A stretch of DNA of 64,000 nt. It comes from Macrostomum hystrix (Eukaryota > Platyhelminthes > Macrostomidae). The position numbers were made by a program, and so were the translations under genes. Below, piece after piece: positions 1-11,000 of this stretch (positions are counted from its first letter, which is position 1; every line of letters starts with the position of its first letter). The stretch is taken from positions 24,465,001 to 24,529,000 of the forward strand of contig CATNEN010000038.1 of NCBI GenBank assembly GCA_950097015.1, written 5' to 3'. Below the pieces are notes generated by a model. It worked only from the letters and a program-made list of their open reading frames with translations. It was not told where the DNA came from and did no database searches.

Positions 1-1
1 G

Positions 2-3000
2 GGCGGCCACGAGCTGACCGAGGCCCCCTGCTGCGAGGCTAAGCCGAGACCGTGCGGTCGCAAATGCGCAGCTGAGCTGGATTGCGGCAGGCATCGATGC
101 GAGTTGGATTGTCACAAGCTGGTGCGTTTTGTTCTGTCTGGCTATTTTTAATTCTGTGAATCTAGGATTCTGTGAATCTAGGATTCTGTGAATCTAGGAT
201 TCTGTGAATCTAGGATTCTGTGAATCTAGGATTCTGTGAATCTAGGATTCTGTGAATCTAGGATTCTGTGAATCTAGGATTCTGTGAATCTAGGATTCTG
301 TGAATCTAGGATTCTGTGAATCTAGGATTCTGTGAATCTAGGATTCTGTGAATCTAGGATTCTGTGAATCTAGGATTCTGTGAATCTAGGATTCTGTGAA
401 TCTAGGATTCTGTGAATCTAGGATTCTGTGAATCTAGGATTCTGTGAATCTAGGATTATGTGAATCTAGGATTCTGTGAATCTAGGATTCTGTGAATCTA
501 CGATTCTGTGAATCTAGGATTATGTGAATCTAGGATTCTGTGAATCTAGGATTCTGTGAATCTAGGATTATGTGAATCTAGGATTCTGTGAATCTAGGAT
601 TCTGTGAATCTAGGATTCTGTGAATCTAGGATTCTGTGAATCTAGGATTCTGTGAATCTAGGATTCTGTGAATCTAGGATTCTGTGAATCTAGGATTCTG
701 TGAATCTAGGATTATGTGAATCTAGGATTCTGTGAATCTTCGATTCTGTGAATCTAGGATTCTGTGAATCTAGGATTCTGTGAATCTAGGATTCTGTGAA
801 TCTAGGATTCTGTGAATCTAGAATCTACTCGTAATATTATCCTTAGAATCTGTCCTTAGAAATAGAAAAAGAGGTGCTTAGAAAACGAAAGGCTACACGC
901 ATGTCCGCATGTATGCTCAAATTAGCAACCATGGGTTTGTTAATTTTAGGCTTAACTCCCTGATTTATGGCTCAATTCTTGTATTATTAGGTGCTTCAGT
1001 TGCGGCAGAAAAAAAAACAATTTCTTTAAGCAATATATAGATCTGCTTGACTTGACTAATTCTGTCTTATGAAGTTATACTGCTTCGCTGACTTCGCTAT
1101 TACCAGTTGGCTTGCATGCGTTCCGTCTGGTCAGAAAGAAATTACATTTTGTTCTATCAATGTTCTGTTAATGTTCTTCTAGGCTTTCCTGGCAGCATTG
1201 ATCCGGAAATTAAAATGAGACATAAGATTGTGGAGAGATAGGGCAGGGGAGAGAAGAGACATAGGAGAAATGAGACATAGAGAGATTATCCACGAGAGAG
1301 ATAAGACTGGGGAGAGATGAGACAAGGGGAGAGATGAGACAAGGGGGAGATGAGACAAGGGAGAGATGAGACAAGGGGAAGATAAGACTGGGGAGAGATG
1401 AGACAAGGGGGGGAGATGAGACAAGGGGAAATGAGACAAGAGGAAGATAAGACTGGGGAGAGATGAGACAAGGGAGAGGTGAGACAAGGGGGAGATGAGA
1501 CAAGGGAGAGATGATACAAGGGGGAGATGAGACAAGGGGAGAGATAAGACAGGGAGATAAGACAAGGGGGAGATAAGACAGGGGAGAGATGATACAAGGG
1601 GGAGATGAGACAAGGGGAGAGATAAGACAGGGGAGATAAGACAAGGGGGAGATAAGACAGGGGAGAGATAAGACAGGGGAGAAATGAGACATGGAAGAGA
1701 TAATCCACGAGAGAGATAAGACTGGGGAGAGATGAGACAGGAGAGATGAGAGATGAGACTGGGGGAGATGAGACAAGGGGGAGATCAGACAGGGGAGAGA
1801 TGAGACAAGGGGAGAGATGAGACAAGGGGGGAGATGAGACAAGGGGGAGATGAGACAGGGGAGAGATGAGACAGGGGGGAGATGAGACAAGGGGGGAGAT
1901 GAGACAGGGGAGAGATGAGACAGGGGGGAGATGAGACAAGGGGGAGATTAGGGAGACTGGGGAGGGACGAGACAAGGGGGAGATTAGGGAGACTGGGGAG
2001 AGATGAGAGATGACACAGGGGAGAAATGAGACGCTGGTGAGTTGTTGAAACGCAAAGAGATAAGATTATAGATATGAGACAAAATTGATTATGCCCTGAT
2101 AAGGCAAGATGGCTAAAGTATTAGGCACTGTGTGAATAAGACACCTGAGAATGAGATAAAGCAGGGTGAACTCGTTGTGTAGTGTTTAAGCCGGCCAAAT
2201 TAGTCTGTTATATTATTATGTTATGTTATGTTATGTTATGTTATATTCCCCTAGGGGTACTATAAGAGAACAGAAATCTGAGAACATAATGAGTTATTGA
2301 GCAGAAGCTGTCTAACAAATAATTTTTTCCTCTTGAAAATGAAAACTTGCTCTCAACATTATATGTTAGGGCAATATGGGCTTACATATCAATAGTGAAG
2401 ACAGTAGGAAAATGATGAGCCTTTGCCGCAAGCAATATTCGAGATTAGTGCGCATCTCAAAGTCATTAGTTCCTTTCGTATCAGCTTGCTTAGAGAACTG
2501 ACTCACTCAATCACTTGCTCATTTTATCACTCACTCACTCTCTCATTTCAACACTCACTCACTCACTGACTTACTCACTCACTCACCAACTCACTCACTC
2601 ACTGACTTACTCACTCACTCACTCACTCACTCACTCACTCACTCACTCACTGACTTACTCACTCACTCACTCACTCACACATTTCACCACTCACTCACCA
2701 ACTCACTCACTCACTCACTCACTCACTCACTCACTCACTCACTCACTCACTGACTTACTCACTCACTCACTCACTCACACATTTCACCACTCACTCACCA
2801 ACTCACTCACTCACTGACTTACTCACTCACTCACACATTTCACCACTCACTCACTAACTCACCAACTCACTCACTCACTCACTCACGCATTTCATCACTC
2901 ACTCACTCGTTTCATCACCCAATCACTTACCCACTCACTCACTCATTCATTCACTTTATTTCGAAGTCACTAGCTTATATAACATTCTAGATAAGAGAAG

Positions 3001-6000
3001 TATTATTATTTCGCTATGACAATTGGCAAAGGTATCATCAAATCAGCGGCAGTTATTGCATTTTGCCTAGCTAATTAAGTAAAGTACAGGTGCCAAATGC
3101 CTCTAACGATTGAAAGCTGGGCCATGCAATTTAGATAATTAAATCTAATTTTGTGATTCATCTATAGAAGTCTATTTGTATTGCGCTTTCGTCAACAGTA
3201 TACAATATTAGATCAGGGGAAGGCTTTAAGTGCGTGATTTTTGTAACGTTGCACTGTACCAGCTGCCTAGCAATTAAACAAAGAGGGCATTAATAGTGAG
3301 TTATTTTTTGTAATTAAGCGAATGCTTCTAGCATGGAATTTTTCGAATTATGTTTATTTTGTTACAATGCAAATATGCAATCAAAAGTAAATATCTAAAA
3401 AACGAAAAGGTTATTTCCGTATTCGACTATCCGATAAATAAGTGATATTGAGAATAAAAAGAACCTGCTATAAAACAGAATGCGCATAATGAGGCATTGC
3501 ACTTAGATGAAACATTGAGTCATTTAATATCCAGCCTGGATCTCATCACCATAACGGAATCTTTCGGCTGCAGTTGCGATTTACCTTGGCATTGGCACAG
3601 ACTATTGCAGAAATCTCGCCGATAAACTGGACATGTTGCTAAATAGATCAACGGCTGAAAACTTGGTCGAATAATGCTGGCCAGACTAGTTGCCATGCCA
3701 ACCGCGCAAATCACCGCCGCCGATGAAGCTTGATTCAATCTTAGTTGCATACTCACCTCGGGCAGCCGACCGGATAGAAATAGTATAAATCTTAAACCGC
3801 TAGCCGGCAAGTGTAACACAGCGTATGTTAAGACTGCCGTCAGTGCCAATTGATCGCTCCAAGTCTCTGATGTTGTGTCGCCGCTTCGATTTTTGTTGAT
3901 AATAATACCGTTACTATTGAATCCGCCGACGCTGCGTCGAGAGCAGCAACAATTTATGACTGCTCTAAGCGCCATCTTGCTAATTAATAGCATAGCTAAC
4001 AATGCCGGTAATGCTAATTGTATAATTAACGCTAGCCATGGCAGGCCAAACAAACTGTAGGCTGTTGCATCCGATTTTAATTCGCACTTCAATGTTTCAT
4101 TATAAGATGTACTATTATTGAAATAGCCTGCAGCCACCAACGCAGTGTCTGGCAGCATGGGCAGGTGTAGAATCATCAGACAGGTCGCGATAACAACTGA
4201 TATAATTAGAAATCCTCTTGGCTGGCGTCTACAGTTGCCTAGCAACCGCTCGACAACCAGCAGGCAATGACTGGCAGCCTGGCACGAGTGCATGCTCAAT
4301 TGTAGGTAGGGCAGAGCTCGACACAGGTGCAGTTGTTGTCTAGTACTGGCAACTGACTCTAGAGATGTTATTGCCCATGGCAAACAGACGGTTAACAAGC
4401 TCATAGAATCAATAGTTGCTAACCAGCCTAGTAGCATAGCTGTCGGTGTAGAACGAAATGCACCCCTGGCTAGGGCCGCTATCAAAGTGCAATTAATTGC
4501 CAAACCGAAAGCGCAGCAGGCTAGTAAGACTCCTGTCAGGGCTCGACTAGCCGATTCGTCCAACGCTTGACAGATCACCGTGTGTTGAAGATTGCCGATG
4601 CTGTCCAGACTAAAGTCTTGCCACGCTCTGTCTAGTATAGTTAGCATAGTGACTGCCTCAGTTTCTGTATGGATTTAAAACTCTAAGGCTTAGGCTATAC
4701 GGCGCTTCTAGATATCCTGTCAAAAATGTTGGCTATCTTTAAGTCTGCCGCTGTCCTTCACTGTCAGATTTTTTTGCCAGTCTCTACTGCTGCAGCTTCT
4801 CATTCATTGATGCTTTTCTAATTTATTTCCAACTGGTCTTTAGACAAGATTGGGAATGAACGAATAGAAATGAGCCAGCCACACGCTGCGGGATGGAATC
4901 GGAAAAGGGCGAGGTTGGTGACGCTTGGTTGCTGTGTGAGAGGGAAGAAGAGCGAGTGGAGAGAGCAAAAGAGAGACGAGAGGGTGTCACTGGGAGCGGA
5001 TTATGAATTCTGGGTATGAGGAATTCTGAGCACAGTGCGCGACAAACTCAGCAGAGAGCAAATAATGTTCAGTGCTCAGGGATGACTAAGTGCTGCTCAG
5101 TCTTGAGCCGACTATCATTTTGAGCAGATTCTGTCTGCTTCTTCGATTGACTGCTTTTAAAAAAAGAACGATTTTAAAACCTGATGCGCTGGAGTGTCAC
5201 ACCGATTTAACGATTTAAAAGGACGCCTCGGCCCCTACTTGTCTCTTTAGAATCTCTTTAATTAGATTCTGATTGAGACGTGTCTCCCATTATTCCCTTT
5301 ATTCTCTACTCTGCATTTCTTTTCTCCCTTAGCCCCTTTTCTGTACGTCTTTAATTCTCTCCCCTTCTCCCCTCTCTGTATTGTATATAAAACTCTCTGC
5401 TCGACTCAGTGTTTCTGGCATAATCGCAAAAAAGCTACATTTTCTCCATAAAAAATCCAGTCATAAAATATGCACAAACTCTGGCTAAAAGCCACGTCAG
5501 ACTGAACGCAAATTTAGCTAATCCGGCTTTTTATCTTGAATAAATTCTTTCGTGGCATTCCAAAAGCGGCATATTCGAAATGCTTGCTCGCTTAGTATAC
5601 TCTAAAATAATATTCCAACCATTCAACTATGTTTGTTATCTTGGCCACTTTAGACTTGGCTCCCTCGGCATGCTATTTTTTCCTCAAACAAATCCTAAAT
5701 TTGCGTGATGGAATCCCATCTGTGAGGCGGATAAATCTCAATTTAGAAAAGTCTAAATTTTGCCTTGCAGTTGTTACCTGCCTATTATTATTGTCATCGA
5801 CTTCAATAGTTTTCATGTTTCTCTTTCTACACTGCTAAATATTATTTTGCTGTTGCCCATTTCATCCGGTTGCACTTTTTCTTTTTTTGAAGCACATTTT
5901 CATCCTAAAAATTTCTCAGTGTTTGCTCACTCACTCTGGGCCTCCATACTCTTCTCCCCCTCTCTTTCTGGTCCTTTTCCCCCGTGTTTACACTCGGCCT

Positions 6001-7235
6001 CTTCAGTCTTCTCGTCCTTCAGTAGGCTAAGACGGGCCAATCGATATTTCATATCGAATGCTTTTTGGGAACATACGTATATGGGTATATGAGCCGTCTG
6101 CGAAGTTCCCAACTGGCTTTCAGTGTTTTTTATCTCCTAATTTGGGCACATTACGAGCGTATTTAGCGCACGAAGATGTTCATATTGCCATTCTGTCGTG
6201 CGTGTCTTTGCGGTCCAAAGTGATAAAGCGTTGGCGCGTCGTCTCTCTCTACGGCCTGTCAGTCTTAAGTTCGTTAAAAGTTAAATGTGAAAAGGGATCG
6301 TTAGTGAAATGGATAGATTTTTTTCCTTTTTCCCCAATATCTCAGTACCCACAGGCCCGTATCAACTGACTAGCCGATATGTATAGAAAAAGCCATTTTC
6401 TCTCCAGATTCCGGAGGATCCGCGCCACCATTGCGAACAGCCATGCCAGCAGAGAAGGCAGCAGCAGCAGCGGCGGCAATTGAATGCCAAATTTGATAAC
6501 GCTGCCTCGGACATTGCCTGCCGGCACCCGTGCCCCCTGACTTGCCACCCGGGCGCCTGTCCGCCCTGCAAACTCTCCGCCAGCGTTCGCTGCCACTGCG
6601 GCGCTTCTAAGCTTCGTAGAACCTGCCGCGAGCTAACCGCAGCCGACGATGACAAGCTTGCCGACCTGCTGCGCTGTCCGAATGCTTGCCAGCGTCGCCG
6701 ACCGGGCTGCGGTCATCCCTGTGGCGCACCCTGCCATCCCGGCTTGTGCGCCGATTTCTCCGAAAAGTGCGAAGCGCCAGTTGAACAGCGCTGCCCCTGC
6801 CGGCGAATCCAACGCCTGGTGCCCTGTCACCGACTCGGTGCCGTGCCGGCCAACGGCGACGACGCGTCGACATCGTCGAGCATCGCCTGTGACAGCCGCT
6901 GCCAGCAGGAGGTCGAAGCTCGACGTCGTCGTCAGGCGGCATCGTCGCCAGCTGATTCTGCTGCGGCTGCTGCGGCCGCTGCGGCAACTCGTCAGGCCGA
7001 GGCTTCACTGCTGCGTCGAATCCAGCAACAGCAGCAGCGTCGACGACATCATCGCGATGGCGAAGATGACGATGATAGCGGCGATTCGAAGGCCGGCTTT
7101 GTGTCGCTTGCCAGCTGGCCGATACTTGCCGTTTTCGGTCTGCTTCGTCGACAATGGAAATTGTTTTTCTCTGCTTTTGTTGTTCTACTGCTAGCCGGTA
7201 CTCTGGCCTGGGCCGCCCTATCGGAGACTGCCTGA
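2..7235 (+). CDS. NFXL1: NFXL1-like NF-X1 zinc-finger protein, 3' part
   Basis: Two coding exons are visible: 2-121 (5' part lies outside the window) and 6408-7235, stop TGA at 7233-7235. The donor after 121 reads GTGCGT and the acceptor AG is at 6406-6407; both ends are phase 0, so CHKL joins IPEDPRHHCEQPC. Exon 1 and the first 100 residues of exon 2 are dense in the Cys/His spacing of NF-X1-type zinc fingers (for example CGRKC, CGRHRC, CRHPCPLTCHPGACPPC, CGHPCGAPCHPGLC). The middle is a low-complexity Ala/Gln/Arg and acidic stretch. The last 40 residues hold one hydrophobic helix (LFFSAFVVLLLAGTLAWAAL), so the C-terminus is probably membrane-anchored, which is a known trait of NFXL1 and separates it from NFX1. 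The intron (6.3 kb) holds several arrays and an opposite-strand GPCR gene. Family assignment is firm; NFXL1 rather than NFX1 is inference from the tail. Confidence 0.85.
151..821. repeat. 16-bp minisatellite with built-in hairpin
   Basis: About 42 tandem copies of GATTCTGTGAATCTAG. Each unit contains the inverted repeat GATTC-TGT-GAATC. Variants are mostly single substitutions (ATTATG, TACGATT, TTCGATT). It starts about 30 bp inside the NFXL1-like intron. Confidence 0.97.
822..1215. other. Intron sequence, nothing recognised
   Basis: AT-rich intron sequence between two arrays. No exon-like open frame, RNA gene or transposon was seen. Confidence 0.6.
1216..2032. repeat. Purine-strand minisatellite, GGGAGAGATGAGACAA type
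   Basis: Irregular 15-17-bp units close to GGGAGAGATGAGACAA, with almost all purines on the + strand. Units mutate between GAGATGAGAC, GAGATAAGAC and GAGATGATAC. The same family recurs at 29738-30290 (opposite orientation) and 39020-39856. Open frames on the minus strand here are artefacts of the repeat. Confidence 0.95.
2033..2497. other. Intron spacer with a short pentanucleotide run
   Basis: Mostly unique AT-rich sequence. A small (ATGTT)n run lies at 2211-2246. Nothing else was recognised. Confidence 0.6.
2498..2957. repeat. (ACTC)n tetranucleotide tract
   Basis: Imperfect ACTC/TCAC microsatellite with regular interruptions (CTGACTTACTC, CACATTTCACC) that themselves recur, so larger blocks were duplicated. 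The + strand open frame over it is repeat-derived. Confidence 0.95.
2958..3519. other. Intron spacer, nothing recognised
   Basis: AT-rich intron sequence immediately downstream of the GPCR gene on its own strand. It may hold the GPCR 3' UTR; no feature was seen. Confidence 0.5.
3520..4647 (-). CDS. Rhodopsin-class GPCR, intronless, nested in NFXL1 intron
   Basis: One uninterrupted 375-residue frame with seven hydrophobic segments. TM1 carries GLAIN (Asn 1.50). TM2 has LATID (the LAxxD motif). TM3 has the extracellular Cys (LHLC) and ends in ERL in place of DRY. The second extracellular loop has a Cys and two N-glycosylation sites (NNST, YNET). TM7 ends QPLIY in place of NPxxY, followed by a basic helix-8-like stretch and Cys residues suited to palmitoylation. 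This layout is typical of peptide-type class A receptors of invertebrates, but the relaxed DRY and NPxxY motifs prevent a ligand assignment; a lineage-specific orphan is likely. It lies on the opposite strand inside the NFXL1-like intron and has no introns itself, which could reflect retroposition. The start is the first Met of the frame. Confidence 0.82.
   Translation of the reverse strand: MLTILDRAWQDFSLDSIGNLQHTVICQALDESASRALTGVLLACCAFGLAINCTLIAALARGAFRSTPTAMLLGWLATIDSMSLLTVCLPWAITSLESVASTRQQLHLCRALPYLQLSMHSCQAASHCLLVVERLLGNCRRQPRGFLIISVVIATCLMILHLPMLPDTALVAAGYFNNSTSYNETLKCELKSDATAYSLFGLPWLALIIQLALPALLAMLLISKMALRAVINCCCSRRSVGGFNSNGIIINKNRSGDTTSETWSDQLALTAVLTYAVLHLPASGLRFILFLSGRLPEVSMQLRLNQASSAAVICAVGMATSLASIIRPSFQPLIYLATCPVYRRDFCNSLCQCQGKSQLQPKDSVMVMRSRLDIK
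4648..6407. other. Intron spacer, nothing recognised
   Basis: Long unique stretch, 5' flank of the GPCR on its strand and 3' part of the NFXL1-like intron on the other. Small open frames around 5629-6369 show no family features. The region 5200-5400 is pyrimidine-rich. A GPCR promoter would be expected near 4650-4900, but no clear element was seen. Confidence 0.5.
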
Positions 7236-7315
7236 GACTTACGATCATTCTAGACCGTTTGTTGATGTCAGTGTGTCTTATTGTTATCGCTTTAAAAGCG
7301 ATACAAAACCCGTAT

Positions 7316-7925
7316 GTGGGAACAGGTGTCATCTAGAACACCGGTGTGGAACAGGTGTCATTTAGAACACCGGTGTGGGAACAGGTGTCATCTAGGATAC
7401 CGGTGTGGAACAGGTATCATCTAGAACACCGGTGTGGGAACAGGTATCATCTAGGATACCGGTGTGGAACAGGTATCATCTAGAACACCGGTGTGGGAAC
7501 AGGTGTCATCTAGGATACCGGTGTGGAACAGGTGTCATCTAGGATACCGGTGTGGAACAGGTGTCATCTAGGATACCGGTGTGGAACAGGTGTCATTTAG
7601 GATACCGGTGTGGAACAGGTGTCATCTAGAACATTGGGTGTGTGGGAACAGGTGTCATCTAGGATACCGGTGTGGGAACAGGTGTCATCTAGGATACCGG
7701 TGTGGGAACAGGTGTCATCTAGAACACCGGCGGTGTGGAACAGGTGTCATCTAGAACACCGGTGTGGGAACAGGTGTCATCTAGAACACCGGCGGTGTGG
7801 AACAGGTGTCATCTAGAACACCGGTGTGGGAACAGGTGTCATATAGAACACCGGTGTGGGAACAGGTGTCATCTAGAACACCGGTGTGGGAACAGGTGTC
7901 ATCTAGAACACCGGTGTGGGAACAC
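7316..7925. repeat. 29-30-bp minisatellite containing GGAACAGGTGTC
   Basis: About 20 units built on GGAACAGGTGTCATCTAG followed by AACACCGGTGTG or GATACCGGTGTG. It begins about 80 bp after the NFXL1-like stop codon, so it is probably in or just beyond the 3' UTR. Every unit has a CAGGTG E-box-like hexamer and a CACCGGTG palindrome. Confidence 0.96.
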
Positions 7926-8706
7926 GTGTCAGTTATAATGTTGAGTTTTGTGTTTTTGTTTCGTTACTTTGCTCATTACCATTGAAAAGAGAAAATTAAG
8001 AGTTCATTTTTATTGCTTTTTGAACTTTTAATTCTGCCATTGGTTTTGGGTTAGTTATTATATTCTATAAAACTAATCATCTGGTGCCTGTGAACTTGTC
8101 CAAAATGATTTGTTTTTGTTTTTTCGGATTTTGTTGGCCTTGTTGACGGCTGTCTGTTCACCTGCTTAAGTCTATTCGTTTTCTTTCTTTAGCTTTGCTG
8201 CCTCAAGACTTGAGTCGCTTTAAACATTTTCAAAATCTTGCACTCTGCATATTTTGTTGAATACCTCTGCACCTTTAAATTACGAATGTTTCTATACATA
8301 TCGGCTGCTTCCTGATTACGGGAATCATACTTTTCTTTGATATTAAACCAAAAAAGTTTTGCCGACTTTTGTTGACCTTAGCTTTTTGTGTAGATCATTA
8401 TTTCATATACTTTCTGATTAGATTATTATGATGTTTTCCCCGAGCAATAATGAAACTTTCATTTTAACAAACGTTTAATAAACGCGCCATTTAATAACAT
8501 TCTTAAAATTATATAAATTACCAAAATATATATGTTTGATTGATTTAGATATGAGAATATTCTACTATTGCTAGATTATAAAAAATGTGCTACATTATTT
8601 CAGGCTTGTCACTTAATAATACAATCGTATTTATGTAAATTGCAGCACATCTAATAACTTTCTTATTTTTAATATATTTTTCGGACAAAATAGTTTATCA
8701 GATAAT
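7926..8706. other. AT-rich intergenic spacer
   Basis: No gene, RNA or repeat was recognised. Confidence 0.6.
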
Positions 8707-9612
8707 AGCACCAGTTGAAACAGGTGATTACGGGGTTGGAACAAATTATTATGAACTAGCACCGGTTGGAACAGGTGGTCAGGAACTAGCACCGGTTGGA
8801 ACAGGTGGTCAGGATCTAGCACTAGTTGGAACAGGTAGTCAGGATCTAGTACCGGTTGGAACAGGTGGTCAGGATCTAGCACTAGTTGGAACAGCTGGTC
8901 GGATCTAGCACTGGTTGGAACAGGTGGTCGGATCTAGCACTGGTTGGAACAGGTGGTCAGGATCTAGCACTAGTTGGAACAGGTGGTCGGATCTAGCACT
9001 AGTTGGAACAGGTGGTCGGATCTAGCACTAGTTGGAACAGGTGGTCAGGATCTAGCACTGGTTGGAACAGGTGGTCGGATCTAGCACTAGTTGGAACAGG
9101 TGGTCAGGAACTAGCACCGGTTGGAACAGGTAGTCAGGATCTAGTACCGGTTGGAACAGGTGGTCAGGATCTAGCACTAGTTGGAACAGGTGGTCAGGAT
9201 CTAGCACTAGTTGGAACAGGTGGTCGGATCTAGCACTAGTTGGAACAGGTGGTCGGATCTAGCACTAGTTGGAACAGGTGGTCAGGATCTAGCACTGGTT
9301 GGAACAGGTGGTCGGATCTAGCACTAGTTGGAACAGGTGGTCAGGAACTAGCACCGGTTGGAACAGGTAGTCAGGATCTAGTACCGGTTGGAACAGGTGG
9401 TCAGGATCTAGCACTAGTTGGAACAGGTGGTCAGGATCTAGCACTAGTTGGAACAGGTGGTCAGGAACTAGCACTAGTTGGAACAGGTGGTCAGGATCTA
9501 GCACTAGTTGGAACAGGTGGTCAGGAACTAGCACCGGTTGGCACAGGTGGTCGGGAACTAGCACCGGTTGGCACAGGTAGTCAGGATCTAGTACCGGTTG
9601 AAACAGGTGATT
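8707..9612. repeat. 29-30-bp minisatellite containing GGAACAGGTGGTC
   Basis: About 30 units of GTTGGAACAGGTGGTC plus AGGATCTAGCACTA or close variants. A 237-bp block (eight units) is repeated head-to-tail at 9003 and 9240 with near identity, so the array grew by block duplication. The first and last units share the same variant, GTTGAAACAGGTGATTACG. Confidence 0.96.
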
Positions 9613-10257
9613 ACGCTCGCAAGAAAGTTAGTAAAATTTTCCAGGTGCTTGTGTGAGTTTCGAGTACAATTACAATTTTCACGACAAAATTGCAATTGAC
9701 AAAATTTATATTTTTTAGGAGGTACAATATTAAAACAGAAATTGTATTGGAATTAGTACAGCTGTAGCTATTATTTCGAAGAGAATTGGAATATATATTT
9801 ATAAAATACACAAATTTTAAGTTGCGATCGAAAATATCAGGTTTTAAAATGCCAATATATTACACTACTGCAGTAAGTAGGCACTGTGAATTTAAGTTCA
9901 TAAATTGACAGAAATTGTGTAAGAAGCTGTTTGGCTTTTTAGTAATTGCTTTCTCGCTAGAAGCAGCAATTCATTCACTGAATAATCAATGCGCTATTAG
10001 TCAAGTTGCGGATTCGAAAGAGTTTTAACAAATAGCACATGCTCAAAATCGTAGAGATTAAAGAGGCTTAAAATTTAATCAGCGAATAAATTTGCGAGTA
10101 AGTCGAATGTCTTATTGTGATAATCAGGCTATCTATTTTTGTGTTCACCGTGAGCTAAAAACTTTGCTACAATTCACAATCAGAACTTGATTAAACTCTT
10201 AGGTCACTTTTAGATTTACTTGGCTAAGAAAAAAAAATCTACTGATTATCCTGTATA
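9613..10257. other. AT-rich intergenic spacer
   Basis: No feature was recognised. Confidence 0.6.
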
Positions 10258-10978
10258 TTCACGTACTCAATAATTGATTCACGCACTTAATCATTGATTC
10301 ACCCACTCAATCATTGATTCACCTACTCAATCATTGATTCACCTACTCAATCATTGATTCACCAACTCAATCATCGATTCATCTACTCAATAATTGATTC
10401 ACCCACTTAATCATTGATTCACCAACTCAATCATTGATTCACTAACTCAATCATTGATTCACCAACTTAATCATCGATTCACCCACTCAATCACTTATTC
10501 ACCCACTCAATCACTTATTCACCCACTCAATCACTTATTCACCCACTCAATCACTTATTCACCCACTCAATCACTTATTCACCCACTCAATCACTTATTC
10601 ACCCACTCAATCACTTATTCACCCACTCAATCACTTATTCACCCACTCAATCACTTATTCACCCACTCAATCACTTATTCACCCACTCAATCACTTATTC
10701 ACCCACTCAATCACTTACTCACCCACTCAATCACTTATTCACCCACTCAATCACTTATTCACCCACTCAATCACTTATTCACCCACTCAATCACTTATTC
10801 ACCCACTCAATCATTGATTCACCCACTCAATCATTGATTCACCCACTCAATCATTGATTCACCCACTCAATCATTGATTCACCCACTCAATCATTGATTC
10901 ACCCACTCAATCATTGATTCACCCACTCAATCATTGATTCAACAACTCAATCATTGATTCACCAACTCAATCACCTGA
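10258..10978. repeat. 20-bp minisatellite, ATTCACCCACTCAATCA type
   Basis: About 36 units of CACTCAATCATTGATTCACC. A central block uses CACTTATTCACC. It ends about 22 bp from the cathepsin B stop codon, so on the minus strand it forms the start of that gene's 3' UTR. Confidence 0.96.
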
Positions 10979-11000
10979 GTCACTCATTCTGAGTCCCTCG

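Noticed and set aside
6607-7332. 241-codon minus-strand frame
   Set aside because: Antisense shadow of the Cys-rich NFXL1-like exon.
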